DNA of 56,886 nt from Planktotalea sp. (GTDB lineage Bacteria > Pseudomonadota > Alphaproteobacteria > Rhodobacterales > Rhodobacteraceae). Of this stretch, positions 36,575-45,885 are shown piece after piece; position 1 is the first letter of the stretch, and each line of letters starts with the position of its first letter. Under the pieces are notes generated by a model. It was given only the letters and a program-made list of their open reading frames with translations. It searched no databases and was not told the origin of the DNA. The position numbers and the translations under genes are program-made. The stretch covers positions 24,760 through 81,645 of the forward strand of contig NZ_JABBAM010000095.1 in the NCBI RefSeq assembly GCF_018607965.1, read 5' to 3'.

Positions 36575-37962
36575 GCCAGCACCTCGCGCCAGCGTTTGAT
36601 CTGCGCGCGTACTTGGGTCGGCGCGGTACCGCCATAAGACGTACGCGACGCAACGGACGCTTCGACGGTCAGAACACTAAACACATCTTCAGTTATTTCT
36701 GCATGAACGGTTTGCATCTGCACAAGCGTAAGATCAGGCAAATCGCAGCCCTCGGCCTCTGCCATAGCAACCAGCGACCCCGTCACATGATGCGCATCAC
36801 GAAACGGCATGTTCAACGCGCGCACGCACCAATCTGCCAAATCCGTCGCCGTGGAAAAGCCTGAGCCAGCCGCAGCAGCCAAGCTATCCGTGTTCGCGGA
36901 CATATCCCGTACCATCCCGTCCATCGCAGCCAATGCCAGCATCCAATTGTCCGCCGCATCGAAGACCTGTTCTTTGTCTTCTTGCATGTCTTTGGAATAC
37001 GCCAATGGCAGGCCCTTCATAACGATCATCAACGCTGTATTGGCCCCAAAAATCCGCCCAATCTTGGCACGGATTAACTCAGCCGCATCAGGGTTTTTCT
37101 TTTGCGGCATAATCGACGAGCCTGTGGAAAAGCGATCCGAAAGCGTCACAAACCTAAACTGTGCAGACGACCAAATCACCAACTCCTCGGACAAACGGCT
37201 TAGATGCATCGCGCAGATCGACGCCGTTCCAAGGAAATCCAAAGCAAAATCACGATCACTGACAGCATCGAGTGAGTTCGCAGAAGGGCGATCAAAGCCC
37301 AAGGCCTGTGCCGTTGCATCACGATCAATTGGAAACGACGTTCCCGCCAAGGCAGCGGCGCCCAAGGGACATTCATTCATTCGCGCGCGCGCATCGCGAA
37401 CACGGGACAAATCACGACCCAACATTTCCACATACGCCATCATGTGATGACCCCAAGTCACCGGCTGCGCCGTTTGCAAATGCGTAAATCCGGGCATGAC
37501 CCAATCTGCACCGGCCTCGGCTTGCTCAAGCAAACCGGCAATCAAAGAGAGCAACGCGCCCTCTGCGGCATCAAATTGATCGCGCACCCAAAGTTTGAAA
37601 TCTGTCGCGACCTGATCATTGCGCGAACGCCCCGTATGCAAACGCCCGGCAGGTTCGCCCACAATCTCCTTCAAACGTGCTTCCACATTCATATGAATGT
37701 CTTCTAAAGCGGCGGAATACTGAAACGTTCCACTCTCGATTTCTGACAAGACCGTGAGCAGGCCTTCCCGAATGACCTCCGCATCGGTATCTGTAATAAT
37801 ACCTTGCGCGGCCAACATGCTTGCGTGGGCCCGAGAACCATCAATGTCCTGTCGCGCCATGCGCTTGTCAAATCCGATCGAAGCGTTAATTGCCTCCATG
37901 ATTGCATCGGGTCCGGCAGCAAAACGGCCGCCCCACATCGCGTTCGAAGAAGATTTGGTCAT
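36571..37962 (-). CDS. argH: Argininosuccinate lyase
   Basis: The 463-residue enzyme splits argininosuccinate into arginine and fumarate. [20 protein letters not shown] is the family start. The [13 protein letters not shown] segment and the signature loop [12 protein letters not shown] with the catalytic serine are present. The track start is 48 codons early and lies inside the tlpA-like coding region. The gene is divergent from the TlpA-like gene, with only 21 bases between start codons. Its stop overlaps the LptM-like gene. Confidence 0.97.
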   Translation of the reverse strand: MTKSSSNAMWGGRFAAGPDAIMEAINASIGFDKRMARQDIDGSRAHASMLAAQGIITDTDAEVIREGLLTVLSEIESGTFQYSAALEDIHMNVEARLKEIVGEPAGRLHTGRSRNDQVATDFKLWVRDQFDAAEGALLSLIAGLLEQAEAGADWVMPGFTHLQTAQPVTWGHHMMAYVEMLGRDLSRVRDARARMNECPLGAAALAGTSFPIDRDATAQALGFDRPSANSLDAVSDRDFALDFLGTASICAMHLSRLSEELVIWSSAQFRFVTLSDRFSTGSSIMPQKKNPDAAELIRAKIGRIFGANTALMIVMKGLPLAYSKDMQEDKEQVFDAADNWMLALAAMDGMVRDMSANTDSLAAAAGSGFSTATDLADWCVRALNMPFRDAHHVTGSLVAMAEAEGCDLPDLTLVQMQTVHAEITEDVFSVLTVEASVASRTSYGGTAPTQVRAQIKRWREVLA

Positions 37963-37983
37963 ATGCCTACCCTTGGAGGGAAA

Positions 37984-38547
37984 ATGAAAAAGATTGTTGC
38001 TGCGATGATGTATACCGCTCTGCTGATGGGTGCAAACGTTGCACACACTGACATGAGCACGTTTTCCGAGATGCGCAGCGGTGACATGCTCAAACTGAAC
38101 TTCCACACGGAACCCAAACCCGTGTCAGAGCAACCCTACATAAAAAACGATGGCTCAAACGGCTCGCTCGCAGATCATCAAGGCAAGATCGTTCTTTTGA
38201 ATTTCTGGGCCACTTGGTGCGCGCCATGTCGAAAAGAAATGCCGATGCTCTCAGAATTAAAAACCGAACTGGGCGGCGACGCGTTCGAAGTCGTAACGCT
38301 CGCCACAGGCCGCAACGCACCACCTGCGATGAAAAAATTCTTCGACGACATCAATATCGCCAACCTTCCCCTGCACCGTGACCCAAAGCAGAAAATTGCA
38401 CGCGATATGGCTGTCCTCGGCTTGCCCATTACAGTTATCCTAAACACAGAAGGCTTAGAAATCGCACGCTTGCGTGGTGACGCAGACTGGTCCTCCGACA
38501 ACGCAAAAGAAATCCTGCGCGCGCTCATCAATGAAGCGAAACAGTAA
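37984..38547 (+). CDS. TlpA-like periplasmic thioredoxin
   Basis: The 187-residue protein begins with a signal peptide ([20 protein letters not shown]) and has a thioredoxin fold with active site [13 protein letters not shown], as in TlpA/ResA proteins that reduce periplasmic disulfides, often for cytochrome assembly. The cis-proline is in LGLPITV. GGAGGG is three bases before the ATG. The start-to-start gap to argH is 21 bases, so the two promoters must lie inside the opposite genes or overlap. Confidence 0.94.
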   Translation: MKKIVAAMMYTALLMGANVAHTDMSTFSEMRSGDMLKLNFHTEPKPVSEQPYIKNDGSNGSLADHQGKIVLLNFWATWCAPCRKEMPMLSELKTELGGDAFEVVTLATGRNAPPAMKKFFDDINIANLPLHRDPKQKIARDMAVLGLPITVILNTEGLEIARLRGDADWSSDNAKEILRALINEAKQ

Positions 38548-38576
38548 CGCTTCACCTTTTCAAAATATCCCAGAGT

Positions 38577-38637
38577 TTGAGGCAGCGCCTCAACCCGCCC
38601 CGAAAGGGGCTAAAACTGCGCGTCCCTTTCGGGACGC
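38577..38637. terminator. Three consecutive hairpins after the TlpA-like gene
   Basis: TTGAGGC-AGC-GCCTCAA (38577-38593), GCCCC-GAAA-GGGGC (38597-38610) and GCGTCCC-TTTC-GGGACGC (38620-38637) follow one another in the gap between two convergent genes. None has a T-tract. They probably end or protect both transcripts. Confidence 0.6.
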
Positions 38638-38646
38638 ACAATAAAC

Positions 38647-39707
38647 TTAAGCAGCTTGGTGCGTTAAAATTGCTGCTTCAGATTTGGATAAAATCCGGCG
38701 TGCATACCCACCATAGCTGTTAGGGTCAGACTCAAGTTGGTCATTCACCATGGCCAATCGCGCTCGATCTTTTTCAGGGATCGTCGACAACGCTGTAGAC
38801 GCCGGATGGAAACTTTCTGTCTCGACGCCATTGGCCAAAACAATTTGATGGCTCGGTAACATCAAATGAATATAGGTCACCTGTTTCACTTGCGTGTCCA
38901 ATATAACCGTTGACCCGTTTAGCAAGTCTTTCGCGGCAACAAGAACTTTGGGTGTATTGAACAAATCACGTGCAATTGCGCCTTTGACCAACATCCGGTG
39001 GTTCAGCGAGACCAAAAATTCCTGATCTGGTTGATCAACGTTGAACGCACCCACACTGATTCGAATTGGACGCAGTTCGGGCATCGCAAAAAGCCGCGCA
39101 CCCGTCATACGCCGTGCACCAATCCATTGGATATCTTGCGCTCCGCTATCGCGGGTTTGCAATTGATCCCCTTCGCGTAATTCCTCGACTAAACGCGCAT
39201 TAGGCGTGTCGATCATCGTCCCAAGTGTAAAACAAATGGCACCTCCCTTGGACACCGAAACCATATCGTGGCTGCGGATATCAATTGTGTGATGCACAAT
39301 CCATAGATCAACGTCTCTTGGTGGCATTTCATCAAGAAACATCAGCAACGGCGCCTTACTTCCAGCTAAGTCAATCAAAGTGATTGTGTAACTTTGCGCA
39401 CCATCAGTCGCCACGAAACTACTGTCGCGGATCGGGTGATCTACCTCAACGTCATCTAAGTCATTTACATCAGTCAGCGCCGCGCCAACTAATTTTCGTA
39501 CCATTTTTGCGGCGCGTTTGCGAATCTCGCATCGCCGTTTGCCTCATCCAATCGCAACAAGTCCGCTGGTCCGTCAACGCGTGTCGCGTCGCCAGTCCAA
39601 GCCCATGCCGTACCAACATCCAAGGACTGCAGTGGAACAGCCCTCATACCATCTAACTTTGTTAACGACCAAGATATGACAAACGTGCCTCGAAAGCCCG
39701 TTTTCAT
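38647..39707 (-). pseudogene. Hint-domain protein, frameshifted
   Basis: The upstream ORF (39489-39707) starts MKTGFRGTFVISWSLTKLDG, a family-typical opening, and runs to DARF. The main ORF begins out of frame and includes a Hint_2 domain (AICFTLGTMIDTPNARLVEE, LREGDQLQTRD, IQWIGARRM, SLNHRMLV). The frame one base back reads RKRAAKMVRKLVGAAL across the joint. One missing base at about 39519-39526 explains it, and the total of 1061 bases is one short of a multiple of three. Hint domains self-cleave; roseobacters have many such proteins. As written the domain could be made only from an internal start. Confidence 0.82.
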
Positions 39708-39781
39708 CCTCTAGTCCTGCCTCATCATTTCTTTTTTATTACCAGGAGGTTAACAAGCGAAGTTAAAGCTGGGAAGAATTA

Positions 39782-40750
39782 TTAACTATGCACCTTGGGA
39801 TTGTGGCTAGAATGTCTCAGACATTTCAAAGCCAACCGAACAGACCCAACAAGCTGATCGCTCGCTTGGGATTTAAATTCGCGGCCCAAATAGGTAATTC
39901 CAACAAAGCCATGCCCTTTTTTTCTTTGCCAATGCATACCTGCACGCACACGGTCCCGACGGTCTGTTAAAACCAATCCCTGACTGCTTGGCAAATATGC
40001 GCTTTCAGAAACGATGGCCGTATCAAAACCAACGACAAAAGAAACACCGCCGCTGCCACTGCCAAGACCCATTGTGCGATAGCGCTGCCCCGTGATCCCG
40101 TCACGAACCATAAGATCGCCCCGCGTCATTCGCCCAATTTCAAAATCAACGCCCCCTCGCACCAGCGTTTCAACACCTGCGCGTGCTTCTACAAACGGAC
40201 GCACCTGTGAACGTGAGTCAAGTGCGAAGGGCTTTCCAAATTCAACGACAACACCTGGATAAATTTTGTTTCCAACTTGCGCGTCACGTGTCGATTGGGA
40301 CGGAGGTGCAACGCCTAGTGCATCGTGTAGCGCGGTTTGAAACTGATCCAAACGCGTATTTGGTCCAACAGCAAAAAGCTCACTGCCCATCGCGATTTCA
40401 ATGCCACGCTGCTCATAATGTGTATGTAATCCTAGTGCTACAGACCCAGCAAAAGGTCTATCGCCTGCCGCGGCGTTAACCAAATTCTCGGGCGCTTTGA
40501 TATCAGCCTGCACGCGGAACTCTAAAATTTCGCACGCGCGCGTTGGAAGCGATTCACCCCAAGCCTTACCATAAATGCGACTAGACACGTAGGATCCTGT
40601 TTGGCCACGATCTTTGAAATCACCCAGGAAATCATTGTTCACCAAACGGCCATACCCAAGTTGAACGATGTTTTGAGCATTCACATGAAACGGTGCAAAC
40701 ACGGCAATGCTGACGATCGCTGCTTTCACCGCAATGTAAAATCCACGCAT
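39782..40750 (-). CDS. LpxR-like outer-membrane lipid A deacylase family protein
   Basis: The 322-residue protein has a signal peptide (MRGFYIAVKAAIVSIAVFAP...VNAQ) and the beta-barrel pattern of the LpxR/DUF2219 family: NDFLGDFKDRGQTGSY, GDRPFAGSVALGLHTHYEQRG, and FVGITYLGREFKSQASDQLVG near the end. LpxR removes the 3'-acyloxyacyl group from lipid A in the outer membrane; whether this member does so is not shown. The track start is 29 codons early. It lies downstream of the Lrp-type gene on the same strand. Confidence 0.87.
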   Translation of the reverse strand: MRGFYIAVKAAIVSIAVFAPFHVNAQNIVQLGYGRLVNNDFLGDFKDRGQTGSYVSSRIYGKAWGESLPTRACEILEFRVQADIKAPENLVNAAAGDRPFAGSVALGLHTHYEQRGIEIAMGSELFAVGPNTRLDQFQTALHDALGVAPPSQSTRDAQVGNKIYPGVVVEFGKPFALDSRSQVRPFVEARAGVETLVRGGVDFEIGRMTRGDLMVRDGITGQRYRTMGLGSGSGGVSFVVGFDTAIVSESAYLPSSQGLVLTDRRDRVRAGMHWQRKKGHGFVGITYLGREFKSQASDQLVGSVRLALKCLRHSSHNPKVHS

Positions 40751-40943
40751 ATGAATATTCCCGTTTCTAAGCTTCAAGGTTACCTGCCTACCCGCCTGCC
40801 GTGCATCAAACCAGTCTTCAGCACGCATATCGCGCATCCAAGAATTTTCTGTGCCAATTCAGTCGCGCAGAGCGAGGTCGTACCACCATACAAACTACAC
40901 AATAGTGGCCTGAGTTTGACCCACTACAGAGCGAAAAAACAGT

Positions 40944-41402
40944 CTAGACCGGCAAAGCGGTTGTCTTAAAAACGGTCCTCAGCGCAAACGAACTTTGCAT
41001 TTGTGCAACCCCGGGAAGGCGCGCAAGGTACTGGCGATGAATGCGCGCAAAGTCTTCCGTATCCTCAGCCACAACCTTAAGCAGGTAGTCAGCACTTCCT
41101 GCCATCAGATGGCATTCCAACACATCCGGTATGCGCGCAACCGATTTTTCAAAGGCATCAAGGACATCATCCGCCTGTCCGCGTAGTGTAATTTCAACAA
41201 AAACCGTAGATGGCACACCAATTTTACGAGCATCTAACAACGCCACGTAGTCACGAATGTACCCATCATTTTCCAACCGCTGCACACGCCTATGACACGC
41301 TGACGGCGAAAGGTTCACCTCTTCTGACAAGGTAGCATTCGACATGCGACCGCTTTTTTGTAGCTCCGTTAGAATGCAGCGGTCGATTGAATCAAGGCTC
41401 AT
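40944..41402 (-). CDS. Lrp/AsnC family transcriptional regulator
   Basis: The 152-residue protein has an N-terminal winged helix (DSIDRCILTELQKSGRMSNA; LSPSACHRRVQRLENDGYI) and a C-terminal RAM effector domain (FVEITLRGQAD; HLMAGSADYLLKVVAED). Such regulators respond to amino acids. The effector and targets are not known. It follows mscL after a terminator, so it has its own promoter in the 119-base gap. Confidence 0.95.
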   Translation of the reverse strand: MSLDSIDRCILTELQKSGRMSNATLSEEVNLSPSACHRRVQRLENDGYIRDYVALLDARKIGVPSTVFVEITLRGQADDVLDAFEKSVARIPDVLECHLMAGSADYLLKVVAEDTEDFARIHRQYLARLPGVAQMQSSFALRTVFKTTALPV

Positions 41403-41470
41403 TACGCAGCTTTCCAGTCATAAATGGTGTTTGTCTCAATCGTTATCGCATTAAACACAATGCGCATAAA

Positions 41471-41496
41471 CAAAAAAACCCGCCATCACTGGCTGG
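41471..41496 (-). terminator. Intrinsic terminator after mscL
   Basis: In minus-strand orientation CC(A)GCC-AGTGAT-GGC(G)GG is followed by T7 (GGGTTTTTTTG). It lies 26 bases after the mscL stop. Confidence 0.75.
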
Positions 41497-41521
41497 CCTT
41501 CCAATCTCCCCTGAGGGTAGA

Positions 41522-41893
41522 TTACTTCTTCAACGCTACAAGGATGTCAGCCAAAAGCTCTTCCTGCGTTGGACCCGCAAGTGCCGGTGCTGGTGCTGCT
41601 TCTTCAGCCTTCTTCATTTTGTTGAGCGAACGCACCAACATGAAGACAACGAATGCGATGACCAAGAAGTTGATGATCGCCATGATGAAGTTACCGTAAG
41701 TGAATGTTGCTTCACCAACAGACGCGGACAGACCAGCAAAATCAACGCCGCCCATTAAGAGACCAATCAAAGGATTGATCATGTCTGCAACCAAGATGCC
41801 GACGATTGCAGTGAACGCTGCACCGATGATGATACCAACGGCCATGTCCATGACGTTGCCTTTGGCGATAAAGTCTTTGAATTCGTTTAGCGT
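41522..41893 (-). CDS. mscL: Large-conductance mechanosensitive channel, apparent ACG start
   Basis: The channel opens on membrane stretch to release solutes. The track begins at an internal ATG, but 14 more codons upstream encode [13 protein letters not shown], the conserved N-terminal S1 helix segment. The codon where ATG is expected (MLNEF) is ACG (41891-41893), with AAGGGA seven bases before it, and no ATG exists in this frame up to the stop. Full length is then 123 residues. The two membrane helices ([38 protein letters not shown]) and the C-terminal helical bundle are intact. Whether ACG works or the internal ATG makes a shortened channel is open. Confidence 0.88.
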   Translation of the reverse strand, partial: TLNEFKDFIAKGNVMDMAVGIIIGAAFTAIVGILVADMINPLIGLLMGGVDFAGLSASVGEATFTYGNFIMAIINFLVIAFVVFMLVRSLNKMKKAEEAAPAPALAGPTQEELLADILVALKK

Positions 41894-42064
41894 AATATTT
41901 TCCCTTAGTTCCCGTTTCCCTTAAGTGCGCATTTTTTGTTTTTTGCATTTGCGCTGGCGCACCATGAATAGCTCGCACGGAACTGTCACTGTTTTAATGG
42001 GAAAAGAAACATGCATTTGTCGTAATGTTGGAAGAATGTGGCGTGCTAACCCAGCGCGACCAAC

Positions 42065-42511
42065 TCAAGCGGGCAGGCTTCCAGTCAAAACATAACGCAG
42101 AATTTCCGCAACTTGCTGCGGCTCTGAACATACAGCAAGCGCCGCGGCATCCACCTCTTTCAAAGCATGTTGATGATCGTCACCGTGCAACACGATCAAA
42201 GACTTGCCAAGCGCGGCCGCATAGCCTGCATCAAATGCAGCATTCCACTGCTTGTACTTGTCGCCAAAGCGCACAACCACAACGTCCGCATCCGTAATCC
42301 CTTTGCGCGTGCGAATAGCGTTCACCATCGCACCCTTGTGATCATGCCAATACTTGTTGGTTTCCGCGCCCAAGATTGCGACACCGCAATCATCACTCGC
42401 TTCGTGATCTGTCACAGGCGCAGAAAAAGACACATCAAGACCGCGCGCGCTTTCGATTATCTGCTCACGCCAATCGGAATGAATTTCACCCGACAAATAA
42501 ACCTTAAGCAT
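42065..42511 (-). CDS. YtoQ family protein
   Basis: The 148-residue protein (MLKVYLSGEIHSDWREQIIE; SFSAPVTDHEASDDCG; ADVVVVRFGDKYKQWNAAFD) matches the YtoQ family, which resembles nucleoside 2-deoxyribosyltransferases in its fold. No activity is established to my knowledge. It lies between mscL and pheT on the minus strand. Confidence 0.9.
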   Translation of the reverse strand: MLKVYLSGEIHSDWREQIIESARGLDVSFSAPVTDHEASDDCGVAILGAETNKYWHDHKGAMVNAIRTRKGITDADVVVVRFGDKYKQWNAAFDAGYAAALGKSLIVLHGDDHQHALKEVDAAALAVCSEPQQVAEILRYVLTGSLPA

Positions 42512-42567
42512 TGCGTCTTCCTCTCTCGCTAAATATCCCCGCCGGAGGCATTCTTATCAGAACACCA

Positions 42568-44964
42568 TTACCCGCGCAGAACACCGCCTGTTGCCTTGGT
42601 GACTTTTTCGATGATCTTAGCACCAACCGCTTCGATCTCTGCATCTTTTAGTGTCGCATCAACAGGCTGCAAACGCACCGTCACAGCGATGGACTTCTTG
42701 CCCTCGCCTAACGATCCACCAACGAACTCATCGAAAACGCGCACATTTTCAATCAGCGCTTTTTCCGCACCCGCTGCCGCGTTGACCAAAGTCAGCGCTT
42801 CTACATCGCTGTCCACAACAAATGCAAAATCACGCTCAACCGCTTGCAAGTCACGCATCACCAAAGCAGGGCGTGTGGATGTTTTCTTCTTCGGCAAAGG
42901 CACTTCAGCAGGCCAGATCGTAAAGCCCATTGCAGGGCCTTTTACATCCATCGCGGCCAGCACTTTGGGATGAATTTCACCAAACACGCCGAGAACCTTC
43001 TTCGGCCCCAGACAAATTTTTCCATGACGACCAGGATGCCACCATTCTTCTGCACCGCGCAGAATTTGAACCTTCGCAGGCGCGCCAATCGCGGCCAAGA
43101 TCGCCTCTGCATCGGCTTTCACGTCAAACACATCCACCCCGCGCGACGTACCATGCACGTCTTTAGGACCCGTACGACCAACAATCAGGCCAGACACCTG
43201 AACATGCTGTTCACCCGGCTCACCACCGCTGAACGCTGTACCAACCTCGAACAAGGCTTGATCCATCAAGCCACGCGCCTGATTGCGCGCAGCAGCTTGT
43301 AACAAACCGGCCAGCAACGCAGGACGCATATGGCTCATCTCTGAACTGATCGGGTTGGCCAGCATCGTCGCATCAGACCCGCCACCAAAGAGCGCGGCAG
43401 ACGGCTGATCAATGAAGCTATACGTGATGCATTCGTTATACCCCAAAGAGGCCGCCGTACGTTTAGCAGAGCGTTCACGCAATTGCGCAGGCGACAAGAT
43501 CGCGCGCGTCACGCCGTCGTGCAAACGCGGCAAAGGCTTGCCCACAAGGCCCGTCAGCGATTCAATGCGCGCAACTTCTTCAACCAAGTCCGCTTCGCCC
43601 AAAACGTCAGGACGCCAACTCGGCACTTGCGCCATGTCGCCGTCCATCACAAAGCCAAGCGCGGTCAACGTCGCGACCTGCTTTTCGGCGGGGATCACCA
43701 TGCCAACCAAAGACTGCACACTATCTGTATCCAACTTATAGGCGCGCGACACATCAGGAACGGCGCCCGCTTGCAGCACTTCAGATGCTTCACCACCCGC
43801 GTTGTCCACGATCATACGAACCGCGTGCTCCAAACCTTCCAGCGTGAACGCCGGATCAATACCGCGCTCAAAACGATAACGCGCGTCAGAATTAATCTTC
43901 AACGCACGACCCGTGTAGGCGATTTGGATCGGATCCCAATACGCGCTTTCCACGAAGACATTGACAGTCTCTTCGGTGCAGCCCGTTTCAGCACCACCCA
44001 TAACACCCGCAATGCTTTCAGGACCGCTGTCATCAGAAATAACCATCTGACCCGCGAGCAGCGTGTATTCCTTATCATCAAGCGCGACCATCGTTTCGCC
44101 ACCCGCTGCGCGGTGAACGCGCAGGTTTCCGTTGACCTTTGCCATGTCAAACACGTGCAAAGGACGGTTGCGATCGTATGTGAAGAAGTTCGTCACATCG
44201 ACAAGGAAACTAATCGGACGCAGCCCAATCGCGCGCAAAGCGTCTTGCAACCAGACAGGGGACGGTCCGTTTTTCACGCCCTTGATCACACGACCAAAGA
44301 ACACAGGACAGCCATCCAACGTGTCCGCTTCGATGCTGATGTCAATGTCAGCTTTAAAGCTGGCTGCAACAGGTTCAACATCACGCGCCTTGAGCGTACC
44401 CAGACCACGTGCTGCCAGATCACGGGCGATGCCACGAACGCCAAGCGCATCAGGACGGTTCGGCGTGATCGCAATCTCGATCACCGAATCAACTTTGCTC
44501 GGATCATTCTCTGCCAGCCAGCTCACGAAGGTCTGACCCACTTCACCCGAGGGCAATTCGATAATACCGTCGTGCTCTTCCGATAACTCCAACTCACGCT
44601 CGGACGCCATCATCCCGTGGCTTTCAACGCCGCGAATGTTGCCGACCGACAGCGTAACATCAATGCCCGGAACATAATCGCCCGGCTTACAAAGCACGAC
44701 CGTAATCCCCTCGCGCGCGTTCGGCGCACCGCACACGATCTGCTGCATGCCAATGTCCGTCTCGACTTGGCAAACGCGCAAGCGATCCGCATCTGGATGC
44801 TGCTCTGCTGTTTTGACCTTCGCCAATGTGAAGGATTTCAGCTTGTCAGCGGGGTTCGTGACCTCTTCCACTTCCAGACCCAAATCGGTCAAAGCGTAGA
44901 GAATATCATCCAAAGACGCGTCTGTTTCCAGATGATCCTTCAACCAGGACAGTGTGAATTTCAT
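42568..44964 (-). CDS. pheT: Phenylalanyl-tRNA synthetase, beta subunit
   Basis: The 798-residue subunit has an N-terminal tRNA-binding (EMAP-II-like) domain (FTLAKVKTAEQHPDADRLRV; IVCGAPNAREG), B3/B4 editing domain, B5, the catalytic-like core (ECITYSFIDQPSAALFGG) and a C-terminal FDX-ACB domain (QAVERDFAFVVDSD). With PheS it charges tRNA-Phe. It is 14 bases after a small 104-residue gene and not directly next to pheS. Confidence 0.97.
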   Translation of the reverse strand: MKFTLSWLKDHLETDASLDDILYALTDLGLEVEEVTNPADKLKSFTLAKVKTAEQHPDADRLRVCQVETDIGMQQIVCGAPNAREGITVVLCKPGDYVPGIDVTLSVGNIRGVESHGMMASERELELSEEHDGIIELPSGEVGQTFVSWLAENDPSKVDSVIEIAITPNRPDALGVRGIARDLAARGLGTLKARDVEPVAASFKADIDISIEADTLDGCPVFFGRVIKGVKNGPSPVWLQDALRAIGLRPISFLVDVTNFFTYDRNRPLHVFDMAKVNGNLRVHRAAGGETMVALDDKEYTLLAGQMVISDDSGPESIAGVMGGAETGCTEETVNVFVESAYWDPIQIAYTGRALKINSDARYRFERGIDPAFTLEGLEHAVRMIVDNAGGEASEVLQAGAVPDVSRAYKLDTDSVQSLVGMVIPAEKQVATLTALGFVMDGDMAQVPSWRPDVLGEADLVEEVARIESLTGLVGKPLPRLHDGVTRAILSPAQLRERSAKRTAASLGYNECITYSFIDQPSAALFGGGSDATMLANPISSEMSHMRPALLAGLLQAAARNQARGLMDQALFEVGTAFSGGEPGEQHVQVSGLIVGRTGPKDVHGTSRGVDVFDVKADAEAILAAIGAPAKVQILRGAEEWWHPGRHGKICLGPKKVLGVFGEIHPKVLAAMDVKGPAMGFTIWPAEVPLPKKKTSTRPALVMRDLQAVERDFAFVVDSDVEALTLVNAAAGAEKALIENVRVFDEFVGGSLGEGKKSIAVTVRLQPVDATLKDAEIEAVGAKIIEKVTKATGGVLRG

Positions 44965-44978
44965 GTCATATCTTCCTG

Positions 44979-45293
44979 TTACTTAAGGCCAAGCGCTTCA
45001 CGAGCAAGCGCATGCCAATCTGTGTCGATGCGCTCAGGCACCTGTACCCAATCCTTGAACGGCCTGCCCTTGCCCGAAGGGTCAAACGGCACGGCCTCAA
45101 GGTGGGTCGCGAAAATTTCTTGAACGCGTGTCACGCCCAGCTTAAACACCATGCAGTCTTGGAAAAACGACAACACAGGCTTGCCCCCACCCAGCTTTGC
45201 ACAAGTCTTGTCGAACATCTGAGTGATCTCAAGGCTAGGAGACTCGTCGCGCATTTCGTCGATGAAGTCGGTGAAGGCTTGGGGGATAGCCAT
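44979..45293 (-). CDS. Small conserved hypothetical protein between pheS and pheT
   Basis: The 104-residue protein starts MAIPQAFTDFIDEMRDESPS at an ATG overlapping the preceding stop (TAATG); the track start is 27 codons early. It contains GGGKPVLSFFQDCMVFKLG and ends HALAREALGLK. It has no signal or membrane segment. The shape faintly recalls TfoX/MmcQ-like small proteins but I cannot assign it. It is coupled to the membrane protein upstream and probably belongs to the pheST operon. Confidence 0.8.
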   Translation of the reverse strand: MAIPQAFTDFIDEMRDESPSLEITQMFDKTCAKLGGGKPVLSFFQDCMVFKLGVTRVQEIFATHLEAVPFDPSGKGRPFKDWVQVPERIDTDWHALAREALGLK

Positions 45294-45877
45294 TAAACAA
45301 AGCCTTTCGATAGATCTAGCAACAATTGAATTATGAAGGCACCACCAAAAATAATCAGCATCCACAACAACCAATAGGCCCAGTTAGGATATTGGCGAAC
45401 AGTGAAGAAATCAACGAGTTTGCCAATCGCTTCTTCACACCGAACGGACACGATGAATGCAGCGCGCTGATTCAAATAAACACAATCAAGAGAAACTAAT
45501 TCTCGTGCACCCACATAAGGAATCGTGACCAAACACTGCCCATTCTCAATGGTTTCATAGAAAACTTTTTGCGCTGGATTGATAGCAATATTTCTTGGAA
45601 AATGACTAAGGACAAGGCTGATGTCAGTCGCCGCCTTTCTGTCTTCATTCAAAATGAAAAACTGCTCGCTATATATCTCCAAAAAATTGTCAGGCTCTTC
45701 ATCGCTCTTATTCGCAATGTTGAGGTTGTGGAGGCTACTATGTGCTCGGCCAAAAACTAGTTTAGGTTTCAGACGAAACAGATAAAAAACCAAGGCACCA
45801 AAAAGCGAGAACGCTAGAGCAACGTACTGGTCACCGTGTTCGGCAACTAACTCCCAAATGGTTGTTAAAACATCCAT
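45293..45877 (-). CDS. Hypothetical membrane protein inserted in the pheST operon
   Basis: The 194-residue protein has one N-terminal membrane segment (YVALAFSLFGALVFYLFRL) and one near the C-terminus (WLLWMLIIFGGAFIIQLLL), with a soluble part of about 120 residues between. The gene looks richer in A and T than pheS and pheT and has codon use unlike them, suggesting later acquisition. It starts eight bases after pheS and is coupled to the 104-residue gene. No family is recognised. Confidence 0.75.
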   Translation of the reverse strand: MDVLTTIWELVAEHGDQYVALAFSLFGALVFYLFRLKPKLVFGRAHSSLHNLNIANKSDEEPDNFLEIYSEQFFILNEDRKAATDISLVLSHFPRNIAINPAQKVFYETIENGQCLVTIPYVGARELVSLDCVYLNQRAAFIVSVRCEEAIGKLVDFFTVRQYPNWAYWLLWMLIIFGGAFIIQLLLDLSKGFV

Positions 45878-45885
45878 TGATCAGC

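Noticed and set aside
43483-44586. 367-residue Arg/Asn-rich ORF on the plus strand
   Set aside because: Antisense to pheT, with composition typical of a reverse-strand shadow.
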